Source: Paenibacillaceae bacterium GAS479
GTDB lineage: Bacteria; Bacillota; Bacilli; Paenibacillales; Paenibacillaceae
DNA: 64,000 nt
NCBI GenBank assembly: GCA_900105225.1
Contig: LT629764.1
Span: forward strand, 1,812,501 to 1,876,500
Direction of reading: 5' to 3'
The position numbers and the translations under genes are program-made. The notes beneath the pieces are model-generated. The model did no database searches, was not told the DNA's origin, and saw only the letters and a program-made list of their open reading frames with translations. How positions within the stretch are numbered: the first letter of the stretch is position 1; the number at the start of each line of letters is the position of its first letter. Positions 7,730-19,939 of this stretch are shown here, one piece after another.

Positions 7730-8422
7730 TCACTTATGAAGACCGCACTCAGTCTTGTCGTTGCCAGCCCAACGGCCAGCGCGAGGATCTTCACCCGGTG
7801 CGACCTGACGCGTGCATTGTTCGCAGCCGATGCTCGGGAAGTTCCGGTCATGAAGCGGGTTATAAATGATTTCATTATCACGGATGTAATTCCATACGTC
7901 CTCAGAGGTCCAATGAGCAATCGGATTGAATTTTACGAGACCAAACTTCGTGTCATATTCAATCTTTTTGGCGTTAGCACGGGTTGGCGCCTGATCACGA
8001 CGAATACCTGTAATCCATGCCTCGTATTGGGATAAAATACGTGTCAGCGGCTCTACCTTACGGATGTTGCAGCAAGTGTTTGGCTCGCTTTTCCACAGCT
8101 CTTCGCCATGCTTCGCCGCCTGATCCTCCGGCGTCAGCAATGGTTTCACTTGGACAAACTTAATCCCATAGCGCGACTCCATGCGATCGCGGGTCTCATA
8201 GGTTTCGTTAAAGTGAAAATCCGTGTCCAAGTAGAAAATATCCGTTTTAGGGCTGATTTTGTGCAGCATGTCAACAAGTACGACATCTTCTGCGCCAAAG
8301 CTGCAGGCAAACGTTATATTTGGAAATGTCTCGACGGCAAATTTCAGGATTTCTTCCGGTGATGCGTCTTCGAGCTTAATGGCTTGCTCCGTAATGAGCG
8401 CCTCTTTCTCTAGCAGGTTCAA
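7730..8422 (-). CDS. cysH: APS/PAPS reductase CysH (Fe-S type)
   Basis: 230 aa. PP-loop fold with [13 protein letters not shown] near the N terminus; four cysteines, CC (in NTCCNIRK) and CEQC (in GCEQCTR), are the [4Fe-4S] ligands of assimilatory APS reductases, and the C-terminal ECGLH holds the nucleophilic Cys. It reduces APS (possibly also PAPS) to sulfite with thioredoxin. The start is placed at the TTG at 8420-8422 because GGAGGGG lies 8 nt upstream; the in-frame ATG at 8438-8440 overlaps that RBS and would be untranslated. First gene of cysH-sat, behind a near-consensus promoter. Confidence 0.92.
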   Translation of the reverse strand: MNLLEKEALITEQAIKLEDASPEEILKFAVETFPNITFACSFGAEDVVLVDMLHKISPKTDIFYLDTDFHFNETYETRDRMESRYGIKFVQVKPLLTPEDQAAKHGEELWKSEPNTCCNIRKVEPLTRILSQYEAWITGIRRDQAPTRANAKKIEYDTKFGLVKFNPIAHWTSEDVWNYIRDNEIIYNPLHDRNFPSIGCEQCTRQVAPGEDPRAGRWAGNDKTECGLHK

Positions 8423-8473
8423 GTTCGGTTCCCCTCCCATATGATTAATACCAAGTAATATTATATGCTTTTA

Positions 8474-8502
8474 ATTATAAGGGGAATACCGCCAATGATC
8501 AA
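8474..8502 (-). promoter_or_regulatory. SigA promoter of cysH-sat
   Basis: On the minus strand TTGATC (8497-8502), 17 bp, TATAAT (8474-8479). The 50-nt leader to the TTG start has no S-box or T-box, so control is likely by a DNA-binding regulator. An AT-rich imperfect repeat (AATACCAAGTAATATT, 8446-8461) lies just downstream of the -10 and could be an operator; which regulator binds is not known. Confidence 0.7.
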
Positions 8503-8575
8503 TTGCCTAATTGCGCTTCAGAAGCCCGATTTTCTGCTATAAATAAGCATTTCTTATCCAAATAATAAGTTACCT

Positions 8576-9553
8576 TTATTCAATACGATATACGCCGTCC
8601 TGATCGGCATGCTTAGCAAGCTCAGTCAAGTAAAGGAAAAACGCATCCCGTTCAACGTCATCTACAACTGTTACCTGGCGGCCAGTTTCATTAAGCACCG
8701 TTCTTCCTTGGGAAGGGCCATCCGCTAAAACATCACAGCTTACCGTGCGCGAAGAAACCAACTCAGGTTTGCCGATAATCGCTGTTGTCAGCACATCCCA
8801 TAGGTAGTAAGTCGAGTTAGTCGCAAAATGAACGAGCGGTGGCACGGTTGCATAACATTGGCCAAGAAAATCTATGCCTTCATATCGGCGGTTCTGAGCC
8901 CACTCCTTACGTGTTTCCACGGTCAATGGAACTTTGTTCGTACTTTCAAGCGCTACCATATCTATGTTGATGTTGCTATCCCACACACGTTTGGCCGCCT
9001 CAGGATCCCAGAAAGCATTCCACTCTGCAGTCCCGTCATGTTCTGGCTCATGCACATTACCGTCTGGGAGAAAAGTCCCCCCCATCCAGTAAAGCTTCTC
9101 AATCTTCTCTTCAATGGACGGATCCACATCCAGTGCGCGAGCAAGATCCGTTAGTGGACCAGTGAAAAGTAGAGTAACTTTGCTACTTGCAGCCTGTAGC
9201 TTCTCAATCATATCCAGATGGGCCAGCTTTGGAGCCTCCTGCGTTATTACAACAGGGCGTTCATTAAGCAGGGGCATAGCATCGACATAAAAGGCATGCA
9301 TCCGCCAATCCTTCGGAAATGGGTTTTTAGGTCTGGAATTGCTACGCGCAACCTGGATTCCTTTCAGGTCCGCTGCACCGTATCGATCGATAATTTTTCG
9401 GCTTGCCGATACTGCTGGTTCTACATAACAGTCTGCGTCGATAACAGACACGCCGATTAGTTCAATCGAATCCATCTGCAGCAGAAGAAATAATGATACA
9501 AGATCGTCTACCCCACCGTCATGATTAAAATATACAGGTTTACGCGAAGTCAT
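8576..9553 (-). CDS. Inosine-uridine-preferring nucleoside hydrolase family protein
   Basis: 325 aa, the usual length for the family, which cleaves the N-glycosidic bond of ribonucleosides. The N-terminal calcium motif normally reads DxDxxxDD; here it is NHDGGVDDLVSL, so the first Asp is Asn while the later Asp pair is kept. LLFTGPLTDLARAL (about 125-138), the WMGG loop and YLWDVLTTAI (late Asp) are conserved family features. Substrate is uncertain because of the changed motif. The start was set at the ATG at 9551-9553, with GGAGGT 7 nt upstream. It is alone between the rpsI terminator and the cysH promoter. Confidence 0.82.
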   Translation of the reverse strand: MTSRKPVYFNHDGGVDDLVSLFLLLQMDSIELIGVSVIDADCYVEPAVSASRKIIDRYGAADLKGIQVARSNSRPKNPFPKDWRMHAFYVDAMPLLNERPVVITQEAPKLAHLDMIEKLQAASSKVTLLFTGPLTDLARALDVDPSIEEKIEKLYWMGGTFLPDGNVHEPEHDGTAEWNAFWDPEAAKRVWDSNINIDMVALESTNKVPLTVETRKEWAQNRRYEGIDFLGQCYATVPPLVHFATNSTYYLWDVLTTAIIGKPELVSSRTVSCDVLADGPSQGRTVLNETGRQVTVVDDVERDAFFLYLTELAKHADQDGVYRIE

Positions 9554-9594
9554 TGTATGTACCTCCATCGATTTCTAATTTAAAAATGGCAATG

Positions 9595-9627
9595 AAAAAG
9601 ACCTTTTCCGCAATAGCGGAAAAGGTC
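9595..9627 (-). terminator. Intrinsic terminator of rplM-rpsI
   Basis: GACCTTTTCCGC (9600-9611) pairs with GCGGAAAAGGTC (9616-9627) around a 4-nt loop; a T-run follows on the minus strand (A-run 9595-9599). It lies 10 bp past the rpsI stop and closes the ribosomal block. Confidence 0.92.
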
Positions 9628-9637
9628 GGGTAAAATA

Positions 9638-10030
9638 TTAACGTTTGGAGAACTGAGGAGCACGGCGTGCAGCTTTGAGGCCGTATTTCTTCCGTTCTTT
9701 CATACGAGGGTCACGCGTCAGGAATCCAGCGCGTTTCAGGGATGGACGGAACTCTGGGTCTGCTTTCAGCAGAGCACGGGAGATACCGTGACGAATTGCG
9801 CCAGCTTGGCCGGAAGTACCGCCGCCATGAGCAAGAATGATGATGTCATACTTGCCGACTGTTTCAGTCAGAACGAGTGGTTGCTTCACGATCAGCTTCA
9901 GCGTTTCCAGGCCGAAGTACTCATCCAACTCGCGTTTGTTGATGATGATGCGTCCTTCACCCGGCACGAGACGAACGCGTGCTACGGAGTGTTTACGACG
10001 ACCAGTACCATAGTATTGGACTTGAGCCAT
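9638..10030 (-). CDS. rpsI: 30S ribosomal protein S9
   Basis: 130 aa, same length as B. subtilis S9. The family core ([10 protein letters not shown] at the start, [15 protein letters not shown] in the middle) and the basic tail ending QFSKR, which reaches the ribosomal P site and contacts the tRNA anticodon stem, are intact. It follows rplM by 18 bp with its own GGAGG, and both are followed by a strong terminator. Confidence 0.97.
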   Translation of the reverse strand: MAQVQYYGTGRRKHSVARVRLVPGEGRIIINKRELDEYFGLETLKLIVKQPLVLTETVGKYDIIILAHGGGTSGQAGAIRHGISRALLKADPEFRPSLKRAGFLTRDPRMKERKKYGLKAARRAPQFSKR

Positions 10031-10048
10031 TGTAGGGTCCTCCTTCGA

Positions 10049-10486
10049 TTAACCGCGCAGCTCGTAAGCTACCGGATTTTGAGCTTGGTGCGGATGCTCC
10101 GAACCAGCGTATACTTTCAGTTTCATCTTCATTTTGTCGCCCAGACGGTTTTTCGGCAACATGCCGCGTACCGCAAGTTCCACAAGGGATTCTGGTTTCT
10201 TTTTGATTTGATCCTTGGCAGGAGTCACTTTCAGACCGCCTGGATGCATGGAGTGACGGTAGTAGTTCTTGTCATTCCATTTGTTACCTGTGAGGACGAT
10301 TTTCTCAGCATTGATTACGATGACGAAATCGCCGGAATCAAGGTGAGGAGTGAATTGTGGCTTATGCTTGCCGCGGATCAGGCTTGCAACTTCACTAGCC
10401 AGACGGCCAAGCGTTTGGCCTTCGGCGTCTACAACATGCCAGTTGCGCTCTATTTCAGTAGGCTTAGCCATATAAGTGGTACGCAT
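10049..10486 (-). CDS. rplM: 50S ribosomal protein L13
   Basis: 145 aa, equal to B. subtilis L13. It starts MRTTYMAKP, with AAGGAGG 7 nt upstream of the first ATG; GGLK and MLPKNRLG family motifs are present. L13 is an early-assembly protein of the 50S subunit. First gene of rplM-rpsI, behind its own promoter and a roughly 145-nt leader that may be the autoregulatory L13 leader. Confidence 0.97.
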   Translation of the reverse strand: MRTTYMAKPTEIERNWHVVDAEGQTLGRLASEVASLIRGKHKPQFTPHLDSGDFVIVINAEKIVLTGNKWNDKNYYRHSMHPGGLKVTPAKDQIKKKPESLVELAVRGMLPKNRLGDKMKMKLKVYAGSEHPHQAQNPVAYELRG

Positions 10487-10630
10487 GGGAGATCCTCCTT
10501 CAATGGTTGGACTTTATTTATCGTGAAACATCGGTTTCAGTTCATCATCAATGGTTAAGTGAAGCTTGTCTTACATGGTTGGTTGTGCCATTCTTATGCG
10601 GGGCTGTGGGAGAGCCAATAAGAAAGCACA
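10487..10630 (-). promoter_or_regulatory. rplM leader, candidate L13 autoregulatory leader
   Basis: On the minus strand TTCTTAT and ATAAGAA (10591-10597 with 10618-10624) form a perfect 7-bp outer stem, with GGCT/AGCC (10602-10605 with 10613-10616) inside. It begins just after the predicted transcription start. Firmicutes have a known L13 leader at this place; I could not verify the match to its consensus. Confidence 0.5.
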
Positions 10631-10636
10631 AGTTAT

Positions 10637-10665
10637 ATATTACAACAAATAAGTGCCCAACGCAA
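10637..10665 (-). promoter_or_regulatory. SigA promoter of rplM-rpsI
   Basis: On the minus strand TTGCGT (10660-10665), 17 bp, TAATAT (10637-10642). It begins within 12 bp of the truA stop and gives rplM-rpsI transcription independent of truA. Confidence 0.6.
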
Positions 10666-10671
10666 GGATTT

Positions 10672-11427
10672 TTAGTCCGTGTTCTCACTGTAATCCACAT
10701 CAATTAAGGTAAGTCCATAAGGAACCGCTGTTGGGCCAACCTTCAGCCGATCACGTGCCTCCAAAAGGCTTGTTATGGAGTCCGCGGGAATCTTTCCCTG
10801 CCCAACACGGATTAAAGTACCAGCAATAATGCGCACCATATTATAGAGGAAGCCATTGCCTGTCACGTAGATATCCAGGCGATGCCCTTCCTCTCTGAGC
10901 TCAGCAGAGTAAATCGTCCGGACGTGGGACCGTTCATCGTAATGATTGGTCGTAAAAGAGGTGAAGTCATGCTCTCCCACCAGTTGCTCCAGCGCAATTC
11001 GCATCGCGTGGCGATCCAGAACGGGAGCGGGATGATGAAACTCATAATTGCGGCGGAACACATCGTGATACGGAGATGTGCAAATTGAGTATCGATAGGT
11101 TTTACGCTTGGCCGAGAAGCGGGAATGAAAATCCAATGGGACTTCTTCAGCCCGTCCAACGATCCGTATATCATGTGGCAAGCGGCTGTTCAACGCCAAC
11201 CCCCAACGTTCAATTGCAATACGGGATTCGGTATGAAAGTTGAACACTTGCCCCAAAGCATGCACACGGGCATCCGTTCGGCCAGAGCCTATTATCCTCG
11301 TTCTCGTTTCCGTCAGCGTCTCGATCGCCTGCTCGATTGCATCCTGTACTGTATTGCCCCCAGGTTGTGCCTGGAAACCATAATAGCCAGTTCCATCATA
11401 GGCGACCTTCATCCGTATATTTCGCAA
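10672..11427 (-). CDS. truA: tRNA pseudouridine synthase A
   Basis: 251 aa. TruA makes pseudouridine at positions 38-40 of the tRNA anticodon arm. The catalytic Asp lies in GSGRTDARVHA (about 47-57); NFHTES, FSAKRKTYRY and FLYNMVRIIAGTL are further family motifs. The start is a TTG (11425-11427) with AAGGAG about 10 nt upstream. It lies downstream of the rplQ terminator. In B. subtilis three ECF-transporter genes lie between rplQ and truA; here they are missing. Confidence 0.95.
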   Translation of the reverse strand: MRNIRMKVAYDGTGYYGFQAQPGGNTVQDAIEQAIETLTETRTRIIGSGRTDARVHALGQVFNFHTESRIAIERWGLALNSRLPHDIRIVGRAEEVPLDFHSRFSAKRKTYRYSICTSPYHDVFRRNYEFHHPAPVLDRHAMRIALEQLVGEHDFTSFTTNHYDERSHVRTIYSAELREEGHRLDIYVTGNGFLYNMVRIIAGTLIRVGQGKIPADSITSLLEARDRLKVGPTAVPYGLTLIDVDYSENTD

Positions 11428-11499
11428 GCCTCATTCTCTCCTTGACTGTGCTTCGCCTTCTTCTAGGCGATTCTCTCCCTAGGCAGCAACGAGCAAAAG

Positions 11500-11527
11500 A
11501 AAAAAGGTGGCCTCTGGGGTCCACCTT
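11500..11527 (-). terminator. Intrinsic terminator of the alpha operon
   Basis: AAGGTGG (11504-11510) pairs with CCACCTT (11521-11527) around a 10-nt loop, with TTTTTT following on the minus strand. Flanking GAGCAAAAG / CTTTTGCTC can extend or compete with the stem. It lies 33 bp past the rplQ stop. Confidence 0.88.
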
Positions 11528-11560
11528 TTGCTCGCCGCCTGTGGAGCAGCAGTTGCTGTT

Positions 11561-11926
11561 TTACGAGCGGTCAACCAGTTCCAGGTAGACCATAGGCGCA
11601 GAGTCACCGCGACGAGGGCCTAGTTTGAGGATACGGGTGTATCCGCCAGCGCGCTCCGAGTAACGGGTCGCCAGTTCGCTGAACAGCTTTTGAATCGCGT
11701 CTTGCTCTCCGTCAACCGTTTCGCGGCGTACGTATGCAGCCACTTGACGGCGGGCGTGGAGATCTCCACGTTTTGCTTTGGTAATAAGTTTTTCTGCGAT
11801 CGAACGCACTTCTTTAGCTTTCGCTTCAGTAGTTTGGATACGCTCGTACAGGAAAAGGTCGGTCACAAGGTCACGGAACAGAGCTTTCCGAGCGCTTGCG
11901 TCGCGTCCCAGTTTCGAGTATGCCAT
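11561..11926 (-). CDS. rplQ: 50S ribosomal protein L17
   Basis: 121 aa (B. subtilis 120). Starts [19 protein letters not shown], the conserved N terminus. L17 lines the exit of the peptide tunnel. The start was set at the ATG at 11924-11926 with AAGGAGGGG 6 nt upstream; an in-frame start 14 codons earlier precedes that site. Last gene of rpsM-rpsK-rpoA-rplQ, 19 bp after rpoA. Confidence 0.97.
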   Translation of the reverse strand: MAYSKLGRDASARKALFRDLVTDLFLYERIQTTEAKAKEVRSIAEKLITKAKRGDLHARRQVAAYVRRETVDGEQDAIQKLFSELATRYSERAGGYTRILKLGPRRGDSAPMVYLELVDRS

Positions 11927-11945
11927 CGATTTCCCCTCCTTGGTG

Positions 11946-12890
11946 CTATTCTTCTGTGCGGAGGCCAAGACCGAGTTCTTCGAGCTTCTCTTGAACTTCC
12001 TCTAAAGACTTGCGGCCCAGGTTACGGACCTTCATCATGTCTTCTTCGGTTTTCAATGTAAGCTCTTGAACGGTGTTGATACCTGCACGTTTAAGACAGT
12101 TGTAAGAACGGACGGACAGGTCAAGTTCCTCGATCGTCATCTCGAGTACTTTTTCCTTTTTGTCCTCTTCCTTCTCAACCATAATTTCCGCGTCTTTGGC
12201 TTCATCGGTCAGTCCGACGAACAAGTCCAAATGCTCGGTCAGGATTTTAGCGCCGAGGCTTACAGCCTCTTCTGGGCGGATGCTACCATCCGTCCACACT
12301 TCAAGCGTCAGCTTGTCATAGTTAGTAACTTGACCAACGCGAGTGTTCTCTACGCTATAATTGACACGTGTAATTGGCGTGTAAATCGAATCAACAGGAA
12401 TGACACCAATCGGCTGATCTTCACGTTTGTTGCGGTCTGCTTGCACATAACCACGTCCGCGATTGGCGAAAATTCTCATATGGAGCCGTGCGCCGGAAGC
12501 CAAGGTTGCGATATGAAGATCTGGGCTGAGAATCTCGACATCGCTGTCCGCGCGGATGTCGCCCGCTGTAACGTTCCCTTCGCCTTCCGCATCAATTTCC
12601 AATACCTTCTCTTCGTCGGAATGGATTTTGAGCGACAGACCTTTCAGGTTCAGGATCATTTCGGTCACGTCTTCCATGACTCCTGGAACCGTAGAAAATT
12701 CGTGAAGCACTCCGTCAATCTGTACGGACGTCACTGCCGCGCCGGGAAGCGACGAGAGCAGAATGCGGCGAAGCGAGTTTCCGAGTGTCGTCCCGTAGCC
12801 CCGTTCCAGGGGCTCGACAACAAATCGGCCATATGCTCCATCGTCACTCAGCTCTACGGTTTCGATTTTCGGCTTTTCGATCTCAATCAC
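11946..12890 (-). CDS. rpoA: RNA polymerase alpha subunit
   Basis: 314 aa, identical in length to B. subtilis RpoA. The N-terminal dimerisation domain has [19 protein letters not shown] (about 28-46); the C-terminal domain (about 245-314) that contacts UP elements and regulators has GINTVQEL and [12 protein letters not shown]. The start is a GTG (12888-12890) with AAGGAGG 8 nt upstream; the upstream in-frame ATG overlaps the RBS. It follows rpsK after a 130-bp gap, larger than its neighbours, in which I see no convincing promoter. Confidence 0.97.
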   Translation of the reverse strand: MIEIEKPKIETVELSDDGAYGRFVVEPLERGYGTTLGNSLRRILLSSLPGAAVTSVQIDGVLHEFSTVPGVMEDVTEMILNLKGLSLKIHSDEEKVLEIDAEGEGNVTAGDIRADSDVEILSPDLHIATLASGARLHMRIFANRGRGYVQADRNKREDQPIGVIPVDSIYTPITRVNYSVENTRVGQVTNYDKLTLEVWTDGSIRPEEAVSLGAKILTEHLDLFVGLTDEAKDAEIMVEKEEDKKEKVLEMTIEELDLSVRSYNCLKRAGINTVQELTLKTEEDMMKVRNLGRKSLEEVQEKLEELGLGLRTEE

Positions 12891-13020
12891 TAAAGTACCC
12901 TCCTTCAAAACGTCGCTCCGTATCTATAACGTTCCATGGCGTCAAATCTAGTAGTATGCCAAACCTTCACAACCATTATTCACAAGTTGTCGTAATTTGA
13001 TACCACAGAAATAAGACGAA

Positions 13021-13416
13021 CTATACGCGACGGCGTTTCGGCGGACGGCAGCCGTTGTGAGGAACCGGCGTAACGTCTTTAATCAGGTTAACTTCAAGAC
13101 CAGCGGCTTGAAGGGAACGGATCGCGGCTTCACGGCCAGCGCCTGGTCCTTTAACCATGACTTCAACAGCTTTCATGCCGTGCTCCATTGCCGATTTAGC
13201 AGCAGCTTCAGCAGCCATTTGAGCTGCGAAAGGCGTGCTTTTACGGGAGCCCTTGTAACCGAGGTTACCGGAGCTAGCCCAGGAAATCGCATTACCATGC
13301 GGATCCGTAATCGTGACGATCGTGTTGTTGAACGTCGAGCGGATATGGGCAACACCAGACTCGATGTTTTTCCGGTCGCGGCGCTTTGTGCGTACGACTT
13401 TTTTAGGTTTAGCCAT
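13021..13416 (-). CDS. rpsK: 30S ribosomal protein S11
   Basis: 131 aa, the expected length. [15 protein letters not shown] (about 26-40), the [11 protein letters not shown] segment and the C-terminal [12 protein letters not shown] are family hallmarks. S11 sits on the 30S platform near the mRNA exit path. 19 bp after rpsM in the alpha operon, with GGGAGG ahead of the ATG. Confidence 0.98.
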   Translation of the reverse strand: MAKPKKVVRTKRRDRKNIESGVAHIRSTFNNTIVTITDPHGNAISWASSGNLGYKGSRKSTPFAAQMAAEAAAKSAMEHGMKAVEVMVKGPGAGREAAIRSLQAAGLEVNLIKDVTPVPHNGCRPPKRRRV

Positions 13417-13435
13417 TGTTCGTTATCCTCCCTTC

Positions 13436-13804
13436 TTATTTCTTCTTATTCGCTACCGTACGGCGAGGACCTTTACGCGTGCGAGCGTTGGTCTTAGTAC
13501 GTTGACCGCGAACAGGCAGACCGCGACGGTGACGGATACCACGGTAGCATCCGATCTCAACCAGACGTTTGATGTTGAGGGAAATCTCGCGACGGAGATC
13601 GCCTTCTACTTTAACGGATTTGTCGATAACTTCACGCAGTTTGCTCACTTCGTCTTCCGTGAGGTCGCGTACGCGAGTCGCTGCGCTGACACCCGTTTCA
13701 GCCAGAATTCTCTGAGCTGTCGTTTGGCCAATACCAAAAATGTATTGGAGCGCGATTTCAACGCGCTTGTCGCGCGGCAAGTCTACACCAGCTATACGAG
13801 CCAT
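13436..13804 (-). CDS. rpsM: 30S ribosomal protein S13
   Basis: 122 aa. Starts [30 protein letters not shown] is the helix-hairpin-helix-like segment, and [16 protein letters not shown] is the basic tail near the P-site tRNA. S13 forms intersubunit bridges at the 30S head. It follows rpmJ by 18 bp. Confidence 0.98.
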   Translation of the reverse strand: MARIAGVDLPRDKRVEIALQYIFGIGQTTAQRILAETGVSAATRVRDLTEDEVSKLREVIDKSVKVEGDLRREISLNIKRLVEIGCYRGIRHRRGLPVRGQRTKTNARTRKGPRRTVANKKK

Positions 13805-13822
13805 TAGTCGTGTCCTCCCTTC

Positions 13823-13942
<120 letters not shown>

Positions 13943-13978
13943 TTACCTCCCGAATCCTTCTTCCGTAAAGCACGCGGC

Positions 13979-14194
13979 TTACTTCCGATAGGTGATGCGT
14001 CCTCTGGACAGATCGTAAGGCGACAACTGGATAACCACTTTGTCTCCGGTCAGAATACGGATAAAGTGCATTCTGAGCTTGCCGGATACATGAGCGAGAA
14101 TCTGGTGGCCGTTCTCCAGTTCAACCTTGAACATGGCGTTTGGCAGCGGTTCGATAACCGTACCTTCGACTTCAATGACGTCTTCCTTGGCCAT
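13979..14194 (-). CDS. infA: Translation initiation factor IF-1
   Basis: 71 aa single OB-fold (S1 type). [26 protein letters not shown] and RGRITYRK are conserved throughout IF-1. It occupies the 30S A site during initiation. The start was set at the ATG at 14192-14194, 7 nt after AAAGGGG; an ATG two codons upstream is too close to that site. 13 bp after the KOW gene. Confidence 0.97.
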   Translation of the reverse strand: MAKEDVIEVEGTVIEPLPNAMFKVELENGHQILAHVSGKLRMHFIRILTGDKVVIQLSPYDLSRGRITYRK

Positions 14195-14207
14195 CCTCAT
14201 TCCCCTT

Positions 14208-14477
14208 TCAGCTTGTGTACTTCTGTATCGCGAATCTTAGCTTGGCATTGGTCACCCGGCCCGTCTCAGACATACTGTCCGAAACTTCGCTGCTGAGAGC
14301 CGGAAGTAACTGAAGATGTTGCAGATTTTTCTTCTTCGGCGAGTCGAAGCGCCGGCCATTGCCGTCAGCAATGTGCACGAACCTGTCATCCAGGATCTCC
14401 ACAATGACAGCATAGCTACCTTCATCTTTGCCTCGAAGCACTTTGACCAATCTACCGACCTGCATGAGCGGATCCAA
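14208..14477 (-). CDS. KOW-domain RNA-binding protein (L14e/L6e-like)
   Basis: 89 aa if the TTG at 14475-14477 is used (GGAG 7 nt upstream); an ATG four codons later is also possible. The N-terminal half is a KOW motif ([20 protein letters not shown]); the C-terminal half is basic then polar, ending in [10 protein letters not shown] similar small gene stands between map and infA in B. subtilis and is described as a ribosomal L14e-like protein of unknown role. Map stops 4 bp before this start, so translation is probably coupled. Confidence 0.8.
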   Translation of the reverse strand: MDPLMQVGRLVKVLRGKDEGSYAVIVEILDDRFVHIADGNGRRFDSPKKKNLQHLQLLPALSSEVSDSMSETGRVTNAKLRFAIQKYTS

Positions 14478-14481
14478 GACC

Positions 14482-17286
<2,805 letters not shown>

Positions 17287-17727
17287 TTAGATCACCTCGG
17301 TTTGACCGCCGGCAGCCTGGATTTTCTCTACCGCAGATTGAGAGAACTTGCTTGCTTTTACCGTAAGTTGAACATTGACTTCGCCATTGCCCAGGATTTT
17401 GATGCCGGCTTGAGGATTTTTAACAATCCCTTTAGCGACAAGAACTTCCGGAGTAATTTCAGAGCCAGCTTCAAACACATTCAACTCATCGATGTTGACA
17501 ATCGCGTACTCTTTGCGGAATGGATTGTTGAAACCACGTTTAGGCAGACGACGATAAAGCGGGTTTTGACCGCCTTCGAAGCCTGGGCGGACGCCGCCGC
17601 CGGAACGTGAATTTTGACCTTTGTGGCCTTTGCCTGCGGTTTTACCGTTGCCGCTACCAATACCGCGACCTTTGCGGAAAGGAGCTTTGCGGGAACCTTC
17701 AGCTGGTTTGAGTTCATGCAGTTTCAT
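17287..17727 (-). CDS. rplO: 50S ribosomal protein L15
   Basis: 146 aa, as in B. subtilis. Starts [14 protein letters not shown] and has the glycine-rich [19 protein letters not shown]. The start was set at the ATG at 17725-17727 with AAGGAGGT 10 nt upstream; the GTG four codons earlier overlaps the RBS. It abuts secY without a gap, so the two are likely co-translated. Confidence 0.97.
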   Translation of the reverse strand: MKLHELKPAEGSRKAPFRKGRGIGSGNGKTAGKGHKGQNSRSGGGVRPGFEGGQNPLYRRLPKRGFNNPFRKEYAIVNIDELNVFEAGSEITPEVLVAKGIVKNPQAGIKILGNGEVNVQLTVKASKFSQSAVEKIQAAGGQTEVI

Positions 17728-17788
17728 CGTTCGTTGCACCTCCTTATTGCTCTTTGTAAATCTATGGAGAGACGATTATACAATCGTC

Positions 17789-17968
17789 TTATACTTCTTC
17801 CACTTTAACCAGGTGGTTTACGTGGTTCACCATACCGCGAATTGCGGGGCTGTCGTTAAGGACAACTGTTTGGCGGATCTTGCGAAGACCGAGCGACGCA
17901 ACTGTTGCGCGTTGCTTCTCGTTGCGGCCGATCAGACTGCGGACGAGGGTGATTTGCAATTTAGCCAT
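17789..17968 (-). CDS. rpmD: 50S ribosomal protein L30
   Basis: 59 aa, the same as B. subtilis. Translated from 17968: [20 protein letters not shown] at the start, ending NHLVKVEEV. Conserved motifs are the N-terminal strand and the [12 protein letters not shown] segment. 12 bp after rpsE with its own GGAGG-like site (GGAGGGA). Confidence 0.96.
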   Translation of the reverse strand: MAKLQITLVRSLIGRNEKQRATVASLGLRKIRQTVVLNDSPAIRGMVNHVNHLVKVEEV

Positions 17969-17980
17969 CGTGTTCCCTCC

Positions 17981-18481
17981 TTAACCCAGAAGCTCTTGAA
18001 CTGTTTTTCCACGAAGCTTGGCAACATCTTCAGCGCGTTTCAGGCGGGAAAGCCCTTCAAGCGTTGCGTTAACCATGTTCATGGAATTGGAAGAGCCCAG
18101 GGATTTGGTCAGAATGTCACCGACACCTGCCAGCTCAAGTACGGCGCGCACAGGGCCACCAGCGATAACGCCAGTACCTTGGGAAGCCGGTTTGAGCAGA
18201 ACTTGACCAGCGCCAAAGTGTCCAAGCACTTGGTGCGGAATCGTTGTGTTCACGAGTGGGATTGAGATCATGTTTTTCTTCGCATCTTCAATCCCTTTGC
18301 GGATAGCGTCAGGAACTTCTTGAGCTTTTCCGATGCCGGCGCCTACATGGCCTTTGCCGTCTCCGACAACTACCAAGGCGCTGAAGCTGAAACGGCGTCC
18401 GCCCTTGACTACTTTCGCTACGCGGTTAATGTGAACTACCTTCTCTTGCAGTTCACCCAGCGAATTTGCATCAATACGCAA
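17981..18481 (-). CDS. rpsE: 30S ribosomal protein S5
   Basis: 166 aa, as in B. subtilis. The double-stranded RNA-binding domain has [20 protein letters not shown]-type sequence (about 19-38); [15 protein letters not shown] is in the C-terminal domain. S5 helps secure decoding accuracy and mRNA unwinding. The start is a TTG (18479-18481) with GGGAGGT 8 nt upstream. 26 bp after rplR. Confidence 0.97.
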   Translation of the reverse strand: MRIDANSLGELQEKVVHINRVAKVVKGGRRFSFSALVVVGDGKGHVGAGIGKAQEVPDAIRKGIEDAKKNMISIPLVNTTIPHQVLGHFGAGQVLLKPASQGTGVIAGGPVRAVLELAGVGDILTKSLGSSNSMNMVNATLEGLSRLKRAEDVAKLRGKTVQELLG

Positions 18482-18507
18482 GTCGATATACCTCCCTTGT
18501 CAGAAAA

Positions 18508-18876
18508 TTAGAATTGAAGACCAGCTTCGCGAGCTGCGTCAGCCAGTGCTTGAACCCGTCCGTGGTACAGGTAGCCACCGCGATCGAATACGACCGTTTC
18601 GTGACCTTTTTCTTTGGCACGCTTTGCGATCAGTTCTCCGACCAGCTTAGCGGAATCCACATTGCCGCCGTTGTTGACTTGCTCAGCCAGTTCTTTGTCC
18701 AGCGTAGAAGCCGAAGCGATTGTTACACCAGCTACATCGTCGATCAATTGAGCGTAGATGTGTTTGGAGGAACGGTAAACCGACAGACGTGGACGTGCTA
18801 CTGTGCCGTTGATTTTCTTGCGTACACGCAGATGACGTTTCAGACGGGCTTTGTTTTTGTCGCCTTTGGTGATCAT
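18508..18876 (-). CDS. rplR: 50S ribosomal protein L18
   Basis: 122 aa. It binds 5S rRNA with L5 and L25-type proteins. The basic N terminus ([15 protein letters not shown]), [18 protein letters not shown] and the C-terminal [20 protein letters not shown] are conserved. RBS GGGAGGA. 59 bp after rplF. Confidence 0.97.
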   Translation of the reverse strand: MITKGDKNKARLKRHLRVRKKINGTVARPRLSVYRSSKHIYAQLIDDVAGVTIASASTLDKELAEQVNNGGNVDSAKLVGELIAKRAKEKGHETVVFDRGGYLYHGRVQALADAAREAGLQF

Positions 18877-18935
18877 TGAGGGATCCTCCCTTCTTGATTC
18901 GTGGTAGATCTATCGTACAAAGCATGAAGTCATGC

Positions 18936-19478
18936 TTATTTTTTCTTACCGGCTTTGCCTTCCTTGCGGATAATGCGCTCGCCTTCGTACTTAATACCTT
19001 TGCCTTTGTAAGGCTCTGGCTCACGTACGGAGCGGATTTTAGCAGCCGTTGCGCCAACAAGCTCTTTATCGATACCGCGAACGGTGATCTTGTTGTTGCC
19101 GATAACTTCGAACTCGATGCCTTGCGCAGGTACGATTTCGACTGGGTGGGAGTAGCCTACGTTCAGAACTACTTTTTCCCCTTGTTTGCTTGCGCGGTAG
19201 CCGACGCCAACGAGCTCAAGGTTCTTGGCGAAGCCATCCGTTACACCGCTAACCATGTTCGCGATGATACTGCGAGTGGTTCCGTGCAGGGAGCGGTGCA
19301 GCTTGTTGTCGGAAGGACGTTCCACGAGGATCGTGCCTTCTTCCAGGCTAACCTTAATATCTTTATGGACCGGACGGCTAAGGGCACCTTTCGGTCCTTT
19401 TACCGTGATCACCGTATCGTCCAGGGAGACGTTCACTCCGCTAGGGACAGTAATGGGTTTGCGACCAATACGGGACAT
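18936..19478 (-). CDS. rplF: 50S ribosomal protein L6
   Basis: 180 aa with the two L6 repeats (about 1-80 and 82-170). Starts [12 protein letters not shown]; the C-terminal signature [16 protein letters not shown] is present. L6 lies near the factor-binding centre. RBS GGAGG before the ATG. 31 bp after rpsH. Confidence 0.98.
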   Translation of the reverse strand: MSRIGRKPITVPSGVNVSLDDTVITVKGPKGALSRPVHKDIKVSLEEGTILVERPSDNKLHRSLHGTTRSIIANMVSGVTDGFAKNLELVGVGYRASKQGEKVVLNVGYSHPVEIVPAQGIEFEVIGNNKITVRGIDKELVGATAAKIRSVREPEPYKGKGIKYEGERIIRKEGKAGKKK

Positions 19479-19509
19479 TGTTGCACCTCCTATCGTTGTA
19501 GCTTCTTAA

Positions 19510-19908
19510 TTACCAGACGTAGCAGACGACTTCGCCGCCAGCTTTGCCTTGACGAGCTTCCTTGTCGGTCATAACTCCCTTGGAAGTGGAGATAATCGCG
19601 ATTCCGAGGCCGCCGAGAACACGTGGGATCTCAGTGGATTTCGTGTAAACGCGCAGACCAGGCTTACTGATGCGTTTCAGACCAGTGATTACGCGCTCGT
19701 TGCTGGAGCCGTATTTCAAGAAAATACGGATAATCCCTTGCTTGCTGTCCTCGATATATTCAGCGTCACGGATGAAGCCCTCGCGTTTCAAAATATCAGC
19801 GATTTGCTTCTTAATTTTCGAAGCGGGCATTTCAACGGTCTCATGACGGACAAGATTCGCATTGCGGATACGAGTCAGCATATCTGCGATCGGATCAGAC
19901 ATAACCAT
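19510..19908 (-). CDS. rpsH: 30S ribosomal protein S8
   Basis: 132 aa, as in B. subtilis, starting [17 protein letters not shown] and ending [10 protein letters not shown]8 binds helix 21 of 16S rRNA and in E. coli represses the spc operon. The start was set at the ATG at 19906-19908, with AAGGAGGT 8 nt upstream; a longer frame begins before that site. 31 bp after rpsZ. Confidence 0.97.
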   Translation of the reverse strand: MVMSDPIADMLTRIRNANLVRHETVEMPASKIKKQIADILKREGFIRDAEYIEDSKQGIIRIFLKYGSSNERVITGLKRISKPGLRVYTKSTEIPRVLGGLGIAIISTSKGVMTDKEARQGKAGGEVVCYVW

Positions 19909-19939
19909 TCTTGTGTACCTCCTTCCCAACTAAAACGGA

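Noticed and set aside
12909-13020. Internal promoter ahead of rpoA
   Set aside because: TTGACG and TTGTGA boxes occur but no -10 stands at 16-18 bp from them.
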